From Bacteroidales bacterium (lineage in GTDB: Bacteria > Bacteroidota > Bacteroidia > Bacteroidales > UBA4181), in assembly GCA_031260845.1 (NCBI GenBank), contig JAISKR010000254.1, positions 1 to 5,836 on the forward strand: 5,836 nucleotides of DNA, given 5' to 3'. Below the pieces are notes generated by a model. It made no database searches and was not told where the DNA came from. It was given only the letters and a program-made list of their open reading frames with translations. Position numbers and translations under genes: made by a program. The stretch's first letter is position 1. Each line of letters opens with the position of its first letter. This document shows, in pieces, positions 1 through 5,836 of this stretch.

Positions 1-1343
1 ACATTATTGTAGCCACGCCCGGACGCTTGTGCGACCTCATCAAACGGCGCAAAGTCAGCCTGAGTCGGGTGCAGCGCGTCATCCTCGACGAGGCGGACGA
101 AATGCTCAACATGGGTTTCGTGGACAGCCTCAACGAAATATTGGCGCAGGTGCCCAAAGAGCGCAGTACACTGCTCTTTTCAGCCACCATGCCTCGGGAA
201 GTAGCCGAAATTTCACGGAAGTACATGAACAAACCTGTGGAAATCACCATCGGTACGAAAAATGCAGGCGCCGAAAATGTGAAACACGTTTGCTACACGG
301 TACACGCCCGCGACAAATATCAAACGTTGAAGCGCATAGCCGATTTCAACCCCAACATTTACGGCATCGTCTTCTGTCGCACGCGAATAGAAACGCAGGA
401 AATCGCCGACAGCCTTATCCGCGACGGCTACAATGCCGACTCTCTGCACGGCGACCTATCGCAGGCACAGCGCGACTACGTAATGCAGAAGTTTCGCAAC
501 CGCAACATTCAACTGTTGGTGGCTACCGACGTCGCCGCACGCGGCTTGGACGTGGACAACCTCACCCACGTCATCAACTACAACCTGCCCGACGACGCCG
601 AAGTATATACCCATCGCAGCGGAAGGACAGGACGGGCGGGCAAACCCGGAATATCCATCGCCATCGTCAACCTGCGGGAAAAACACCTGATACGTCGCAT
701 CGAAAACATGATTCACAAAGAGTTTGAGATGGCTGACGTGCCCACAGGGCGCAATATATGCGAGAAACAACTTTTCCACCTGATTGACCGCGTGGAAAAA
801 GTGGAAGTGGATCATGCGCAGATTGAATCGTACCTGCCTGCCATCTACCGCAAATTGGAATGGCTCGACAAGCAGGAACTGATACAGCGCTTTGTATCGT
901 TGGAATTTAACCGTTTTCTGACCTACTATCGCGATGCTGTCGATATAGTGAGTGAAATGTCACCCGAAAGAGGCAAAAACGCACGACAAAATAAGGAAGA
1001 CCGTTCAAAACCTGTCAATGACGCAGATTTTACGCGACTTTATATCAATATCGGGCGAAAAGACAGATTAGCGCCGCAGCATATCATCGAAATGATTAAT
1101 GAAGTGATGCCCGGCGAAAGGGTACCCGTCGGAAAGATAGACCTTTTCGACACTTATTCCTATTTCGGCGTCGCTAAGTCTTACGCCGCGCAGGTGATGA
1201 ACGAACTGCAACAGATGGCGTACCGCGACCGCCCGCTGAAACTCGGTATTGCCGACGAAAACAGTGCACGACCTTCAAGCAGAAAGCCGGACAGACAGTA
1301 TGCAGGCAACCGCGACAAAAAGAAAGGCAAACGCAGACGGTAA
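1..1343 (+). CDS. DEAD-box ATP-dependent RNA helicase, DeaD/CsdA type, 5'-truncated by window edge
   Basis: Cytoplasmic ATP-dependent RNA helicase that unwinds short RNA duplexes; relatives act in ribosome assembly, RNA decay and cold adaptation. The frame is open from base 3 and gives 446 visible residues. Counting from the first full codon (Ile), the motifs run in family order: TPGR (motif Ib, 5-8), DEAD (motif II, 29-32), SAT (motif III, 60-62), VFCRTR (motif IV, 123-128), ATDVAARGLDV (motif V, 174-184) and HRSGRTGRAG (motif VI, 204-213). A segment at about 343-418 resembles the DbpA/CsdA RNA-binding domain, followed by a Lys/Arg-rich tail ending KKKGKRRR. The Q motif, Walker A and motif Ia must lie left of the window. 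The conserved motifs are intact, so this looks like a working gene. The DbpA-like domain argues for DeaD/CsdA rather than RhlE, but the exact orthologue is not certain. The next gene follows after six bases in the same frame, suggesting an operon. Confidence 0.95.
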   Translation, partial: IIVATPGRLCDLIKRRKVSLSRVQRVILDEADEMLNMGFVDSLNEILAQVPKERSTLLFSATMPREVAEISRKYMNKPVEITIGTKNAGAENVKHVCYTVHARDKYQTLKRIADFNPNIYGIVFCRTRIETQEIADSLIRDGYNADSLHGDLSQAQRDYVMQKFRNRNIQLLVATDVAARGLDVDNLTHVINYNLPDDAEVYTHRSGRTGRAGKPGISIAIVNLREKHLIRRIENMIHKEFEMADVPTGRNICEKQLFHLIDRVEKVEVDHAQIESYLPAIYRKLEWLDKQELIQRFVSLEFNRFLTYYRDAVDIVSEMSPERGKNARQNKEDRSKPVNDADFTRLYINIGRKDRLAPQHIIEMINEVMPGERVPVGKIDLFDTYSYFGVAKSYAAQVMNELQQMAYRDRPLKLGIADENSARPSSRKPDRQYAGNRDKKKGKRRR

Positions 1344-1349
1344 AACACG

Positions 1350-2366
1350 ATGAGGAAGGAACGCAACTCGAAACGCACCCCAATCACCCGCCAACTGTCC
1401 AAAGCCGGAATTGACGGTTTCCTGATATTGCTGATAGCCGCCGTGGCGCTGGCATACATGGCGCCTGCAATTGGCGCGGAACAGGGCGCTTTTTCGCTCT
1501 CTTCCATCGCCAATTACGGCATATCCGCCATCTTTTTCTTTTACGGATTAAAACTTAGCCGCGACAAATTGCGCGTGGGATTAGGCAACTGGCGGTTACA
1601 CATATTGATACACCTCGCCACATTCATCGTTTTTCCCCTGTTAATCCTGCTGATTCGTCCATTTTTCGCAGGCGAGCGGAATTTGATGCTGTGGATGGGC
1701 ATATTTTATGTGGCTGCATTGCCGTCCACCGTGTCCTCGTCGGTGGTGATGGTGTCCATCGCCAAGGGCAATATACCGGCTGCCATTTTCAATGCAAGCG
1801 TTTCGAGCCTGATGGGCGTATTCATCACCCCCTTGTGGATGAGCCTGATGATGGCGGGACACGCCGGATTCGACGCCCATGAATTAGGCAGCGTGGTGGC
1901 AAAACTGTCCTTGCAGGTGCTTTTGCCGGTAGCCGTGGGAATGCTGCTCAACCGACGCTGGGGAACCTTTGCAGAGAAACACAAAACCACCCTGCGAATG
2001 TTCGACCAGTCCATTATCCTGCTGATTGTGTACACCTCGTTTTGCTCGTCCTTCACCAATCGCGTGTTCGACGGATTTTCCGTTGTCGCTCTCATATTTT
2101 GCGCCGCCGGCATGGTGCTGCTGTTCTTTACCGTGTTCGGAATAGTGACTTTTGTCTGCCACCGGATGAAAATGAACCGCGAAGACACCATCACCGCACA
2201 GTTTTGCGCTTCCAAAAAGTCATTGGTGCACGGCACCGCCATGTCGAAAGTGATTTTTGCCGGTTACAGCGGCGCAGGACTGATACTCCTGCCCATCATG
2301 CTCTACCACGCCTTGCAATTGATGGTCGTATCTGCCATTGCACATAAAAAAGGGAACGAAGTTTAA
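1350..2366 (+). CDS. Bile acid:sodium symporter superfamily protein (YfeH/SBF-like)
   Basis: Inner-membrane protein of 338 residues, resembling the E. coli YfeH branch of the BASS superfamily (SBF-like). Members have about ten helices and are thought to move organic anions with sodium, but the substrate of this branch is not established and bile acid transport should not be assumed. After a basic N-terminus (1-20) come hydrophobic segments at roughly 21-41, 52-69, 84-104, 113-136, 146-167, 182-201, 217-237, 244-270 and 308-331. Family-like stretches are FFFYGLKLSRD (62-72), LPSTVSSSVVMVSIAKGN (124-141), FNASVSSLMGVFITPL (147-162) and CASKKSLVHGTAMSKVIF (286-303). The start is well bounded: the helicase stop TAA lies in the same frame only two codons upstream, and the next Met (37) would remove the first helix. 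No clear Shine-Dalgarno is seen, as is usual in Bacteroidota. The six-base gap leaves no room for its own promoter, so it probably relies on the helicase transcript. Confidence 0.9.
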   Translation: MRKERNSKRTPITRQLSKAGIDGFLILLIAAVALAYMAPAIGAEQGAFSLSSIANYGISAIFFFYGLKLSRDKLRVGLGNWRLHILIHLATFIVFPLLILLIRPFFAGERNLMLWMGIFYVAALPSTVSSSVVMVSIAKGNIPAAIFNASVSSLMGVFITPLWMSLMMAGHAGFDAHELGSVVAKLSLQVLLPVAVGMLLNRRWGTFAEKHKTTLRMFDQSIILLIVYTSFCSSFTNRVFDGFSVVALIFCAAGMVLLFFTVFGIVTFVCHRMKMNREDTITAQFCASKKSLVHGTAMSKVIFAGYSGAGLILLPIMLYHALQLMVVSAIAHKKGNEV

Positions 2367-2394
2367 AATGTGGTTTGGATTTGTTTGATTCATT

Positions 2395-2427
2395 AATTTA
2401 CTCCGCCAATTTGTGGCGAAGTAAATT
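2395..2427 (+). terminator. Terminator-like hairpin after the BASS-family gene
   Basis: The arms at 2395-2408 and 2414-2427 are complementary over 14 positions with one C/A mismatch, closing a five-base ATTTG loop. The upper stem is GC-rich (CCGCCA with TGGCG) and the lower stem is A/T, running into TTTTAAG on the plus strand. It begins 28 bases after the symporter stop, a suitable place to end the helicase-symporter transcript. The U-tract is short and partly inside the stem, so it is not a textbook intrinsic terminator. It might also serve transcripts arriving from the minus strand. Confidence 0.55.
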
Positions 2428-2434
2428 TTAAGTA

Positions 2435-2449
2435 CGACATATCATGTCG
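2435..2449. repeat. Short perfect inverted repeat CGACAT-ATC-ATGTCG
   Basis: Six-base arms CGACAT (2435-2440) and ATGTCG (2444-2449) flank the three bases ATC. It lies between the terminator-like hairpin and the 3' end of the minus-strand acyltransferase remnant. Nested outside it are TGGATT (2376-2381) and AATCCA (2450-2455), which are also complementary and could enclose both hairpins. It may be a protein-binding palindrome, a degenerate dispersed repeat or a chance structure; one copy in this window cannot decide. Confidence 0.4.
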
Positions 2450-2461
2450 AATCCATATTTC

Positions 2462-2816
2462 TTATATCAGTATTTTATCCAATCTAACCCATTCTATTGC
2501 TTTATCTATGAGCAGCGAGAAACATACCAATGCTGCCGAAACAAAAGATAAAATTACTATTTCAAAAATTCCGCAACCTGAAATTGGAATAAAAGGAATT
2601 TGCTTCAATAATATAATTACCAACGGATTTGCCACAAATATGGTCATTGTTTTTCTGCCAACAGAAGCGATTGTATTGTAACAACACTAATCACTATTGA
2701 AGCGAGCAACACTGCCGGACTTACATAGACTTTCAAATCATTGAGAACGCTTCCGTGCAACCATTAACCAACTCTCTGCCGGAATAAGCAAAACAACAAG
2801 CAATCACCATAGAGTA
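2462..2816 (-). pseudogene. Decayed C-terminal remnant of an acyltransferase-3 family membrane protein
   Basis: No single open frame covers this AT-rich stretch, but three overlapping minus-strand frames join into one plausible protein end. Frame one (2816 down to a TGA at 2735-2733) gives FAYSGRELVNGCTEAFS. Frame two picks up near 2742 with NDLKVYVSPAVLLASIVISV and ends at a TGA at 2646-2644. Frame three, open after a TAG at 2689-2687, gives ASVGRKTMTIFVANPLVIIL, then a second hydrophobic helix (EIVILSFVSAALVCFSLLID) and a stop at 2464-2462. The order of an NG turn, a helix, an 'iGkxTmtIfv' segment and a last helix matches my memory of the C-terminus of acyltransferase-3 (PF01757) O-acyltransferases. 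Two frameshifts are needed, near 2742-2733 and between 2687 and 2644. The His usual in the 'xxH' after that segment reads as Asn. The N-terminal two thirds are missing. An ATG at 2647 could instead start a 61-residue two-helix protein, which I think less likely. The family call is from pattern memory only. Confidence 0.5.
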
Positions 2817-2823
2817 TCATGAT

Positions 2824-3578
2824 TTACAAAAAAAGCAAAAGTGTTGATACGATGGTCAGCAAATAGACAATCAACCGATATCGACTTTCCGACACTTTTT
2901 TGACGAAAATAATGCCCAACCACGCGCCAATTGCGATGAAGGGCAGCATGGTGAGGTTGAACAGCAGGCTGTCGACGGTGATGTTGTGCCACGCGAAATA
3001 TTGCAGCGGCAGTTTCAGATAGTTGATAACCAAGAAAAACCATGCCGCTGTGCCTACGAAACTTGTTTTGGGAAGCCGCACTGCCAGCAGGAAAACGGAC
3101 ATCACCGGACCGGCTGCGTTGCCTATCATGGTGGAAAAGCCGCCCATGATGCCAAACAGCGCCACAAACCACCAAGCGGAAGGGATAGTGGCGTCTTTCC
3201 CACGACGGTCGTTCCAAAACATGACCACTAAGCCTGTCAGAATGCAAACGCCTATCAGCAGTTTGAACCATTTGTCGTCCGGTATAAGGCTGTCGGCGAA
3301 AAGCGCTAAGGCAAAGCCTGCCAATGCCCAAGGGACAAGTTTCACGATGTATTTCCATTCGGCATTGCGCCTGTAATAGACTACTGCAAACAAATCGGCA
3401 AGGCAAAGCATCGGCAGTAGGATACCTGTGGAAGTCTTGGCGCCGAAAATGACGGCTAATACCGGCACCACGACTGTTCCCAATCCGTTAATGCCCGTTT
3501 TGGACATACCGATGCACAATCCGCAGGCAATGATGGCAATGTACTGCCACGCGGCTAATTGTCCGAGCATATCCGGCA

Positions 3579-3579
<1 letters not shown>
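2824..3579 (-). CDS. TauE/SafE-family membrane transporter
   Basis: Inner-membrane protein of 251 residues, typical for the TauE/SafE (PF01925) family. Members are proposed exporters or importers of sulfite and small organosulfur or organic anions; the substrate here cannot be read from the sequence. Hydrophobic segments lie at about 11-28, 32-48, 51-69, 78-97, 104-121, 136-160, 173-190, 205-225 and 234-251. The internal duplication typical of the family shows as GMSKTGINGLGTVVVPVLA (24-42) near the N-terminus and FGIMGGFSTMIGNAAGPVMS (142-161) in the second half. The ATG shares its A with the guaB stop codon (TAATG on the minus strand), which fixes the start and suggests translational coupling; Met4 is the only close alternative. 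No separate promoter is expected. The gene ends in LLLFL, just before the acyltransferase remnant, and I see no convincing hairpin directly after it. Confidence 0.9.
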
Positions 3580-5048
<1,469 letters not shown>

Positions 5049-5070
5049 TCAAGTGGTTTAAAAAATTTGG

Positions 5071-5078
5071 CAAAGATA
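5071..5078 (-). promoter_or_regulatory. Predicted -7 box of the guaB promoter
   Basis: The minus strand reads TATCTTTG, an exact match to the Bacteroidota -7 consensus TAnnTTTG. It lies 25 bases upstream of the guaB ATG, which implies a leader of roughly 20 bases. No good -33 TTTG is seen at the usual spacing of about 19-21 bases, so only the -7 element is supported. The leader is too short for a riboswitch. Confidence 0.65.
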
Positions 5079-5231
5079 CATGAAATTTTTCAATTTACAC
5101 ACAGACGAATAAATTTGAAAAATATCGAGGAATGATACAACTTTTTTGAATCGCAATGAAAAATAGGATAGAAATATTCAAAAAAATATTGGAGTATTAT
5201 TATAATGAAGCCAAATTTCCCTGCAAATGCT

Positions 5232-5239
5232 TATCTTTG
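5232..5239 (+). promoter_or_regulatory. Predicted -7 box of the CapA-family gene promoter
   Basis: TATCTTTG matches TAnnTTTG exactly and ends 21 bases before the ATG at 5261, giving a predicted leader of about 15 bases. It is the same octamer as in the guaB promoter on the other strand. A -33 TTTG at proper spacing is not evident. The box supports 5261 as the start codon. Confidence 0.65.
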
Positions 5240-5260
5240 CTACCTCAAATTTTAAATTAA

Positions 5261-5836
5261 ATGACTGATTTTCATATTAAGATATTTTTGAACAAGCGCT
5301 TTTTATACGCTGTTGCCGTGCTTTTCGCCCTCAATTGTCCATTGTCAACTGTCCATTGTCAATTATTGAAAGATACCGTTCAGGTGGTGGCTGTGGGCGA
5401 CGTGATGATGGGCACCATGTTCCCCGACGGGCAATATCTGCCGCCCAACAACGATTGCAGCCGCTCGTTCAGCCTTGTGAAAGAGTATTTTGCCGGTGCA
5501 GATATTCTGTTCGCCAATCTGGAAGGCGCGTTGATTGAATCGCTTGACGGGGCAAAGAAATGTAACAACCCCGAATGGTGTTACACTTTCGGTATGCCTG
5601 CCGCTTACGCCGGCTGCCTGAAAGAGGCGGGTTTCAACCTGTTGAGCATCGCCAACAACCACAGCGGCGATTTCGGGGCGGCAGGACGCGCCTCTACCGT
5701 CAAGGCGCTGAGCAATGCAGGCATCCGCTATGCCGGTCTGGTAAGTTGTCCCACCGTCACCTTTACGGAAAACGGCGTAAAGTACGGGTTTTGTGCCTTT
5801 GCACCCAACGAGGGCACTGTCAGCGTGAAAGATATA
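5261..5836 (+). CDS. CapA-family (PGA_cap) secreted protein, 3'-truncated by window edge
   Basis: The frame runs open from the ATG at 5261 to the right edge, giving 192 codons. CapA-family (PF09587) proteins have a metallophosphatase-like fold; the founding member takes part in poly-gamma-glutamate capsule synthesis or anchoring, but most relatives in Bacteroidota have unknown roles, so capsule formation is not implied. A basic start (IKIFLNKR, 6-13) and a hydrophobic core (FLYAVAVLFAL, 14-24) form a likely signal peptide, with possible cleavage near VHC-QLL (31-35), so the protein is probably exported. The family motifs follow: VVAVGDVMMG (42-51), DILFANLEGAL (81-91), NLLSIANNHSGDFG (126-139) and YGFCAFAPNEGT (175-186). 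The GD, NLEG and NNH residues are thought to line the active site. Roughly the second half of the protein lies outside the window. ATG 5261 is chosen because it keeps the whole signal peptide and sits just below a -7 box. A 7-bp tandem repeat encodes residues 26-35. Confidence 0.88.
   Translation, partial: MTDFHIKIFLNKRFLYAVAVLFALNCPLSTVHCQLLKDTVQVVAVGDVMMGTMFPDGQYLPPNNDCSRSFSLVKEYFAGADILFANLEGALIESLDGAKKCNNPEWCYTFGMPAAYAGCLKEAGFNLLSIANNHSGDFGAAGRASTVKALSNAGIRYAGLVSCPTVTFTENGVKYGFCAFAPNEGTVSVKDI
5336..5363 (+). repeat. 7-bp tandem repeat, four units, inside the CapA-family signal-peptide region
   Basis: Four consecutive heptamers read TGTCCAT, TGTCAAC, TGTCCAT and TGTCAAT, so the array is also two 14-mers differing at one base. 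CCTCAAT just before (5329-5335) may be a degenerate fifth unit. The array codes for about residues 26-35, at the end of the signal peptide. Because seven is not a multiple of three, the units are read in changing frames and any copy-number change would shift the frame. Confidence 0.8.

Noticed and set aside
29..727. A 232-codon plus-strand frame overlapping the helicase
   Set aside because: It is an Arg/His/Gln-rich out-of-frame reading of the helicase, whose motifs II-VI are intact in the other frame.
1706..2242. A 178-codon minus-strand open frame opposite the BASS-family gene
   Set aside because: It is antisense to a gene with clear family stretches and transmembrane segments; its translation shows no domain or consistent hydrophobic pattern.
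2804..3406. A 200-codon open frame on the minus strand in another frame of the TauE/SafE gene
   Set aside because: It lies in the shadow of a well-supported membrane transporter on the same strand, its translation is rich in His, Arg and Gln with no recognisable motif, and two long genes in one stretch are unlikely.
5335..5538. A 67-codon plus-strand ORF starting within the heptamer repeat
   Set aside because: It is an alternate frame of the CapA-family gene; the main frame holds all the family motifs and runs on to the window edge.

Overview
The window looks like an ordinary chromosomal segment of a Bacteroidota bacterium, probably order Bacteroidales. The reasons are two exact TATCTTTG matches to the Bacteroidota -7 promoter box (TAnnTTTG), starts without a clear Shine-Dalgarno sequence, and the character of the proteins. 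The species cannot be named from the sequence alone.

Layout, left to right. (1) Positions 1-1343, plus strand: a DEAD-box RNA helicase of the DeaD/CsdA type, cut by the left edge so that the Q motif and Walker A are missing. (2) Positions 1350-2366, plus strand: a bile acid:sodium symporter superfamily (YfeH/SBF-like) membrane protein, six bases after the helicase stop and probably co-transcribed with it. (3) Positions 2367-2823: an AT-rich stretch with a terminator-like hairpin, a short palindrome, and on the minus strand what appears to be the decayed, twice-frameshifted C-terminal end of an acyltransferase-3 family membrane protein. (4) Positions 2824-3579, minus strand: a TauE/SafE-family membrane transporter. 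Its start codon overlaps the stop of (5) guaB, IMP dehydrogenase, positions 3579-5045, complete with catalytic loop, flap and CBS pair. (6) Positions 5046-5260: an AT-rich divergent promoter region with one -7 box facing each way. (7) Positions 5261-5836, plus strand: the N-terminal 192 codons of a secreted CapA-family (PGA_cap) protein, open at the right edge.

The genes do not form one pathway. They cover RNA remodelling, small-molecule transport, guanine nucleotide synthesis and a cell-envelope protein. The clearest functional link is the guaB-TauE/SafE pair, which overlaps by one base (TAATG) and should be transcribed, and perhaps translated, together. I found no convincing new multi-gene system. 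The two points most worth following up are the eroded acyltransferase between the convergent gene pairs and a 7-bp tandem repeat inside the CapA signal-peptide coding region, where loss or gain of one unit would shift the frame.
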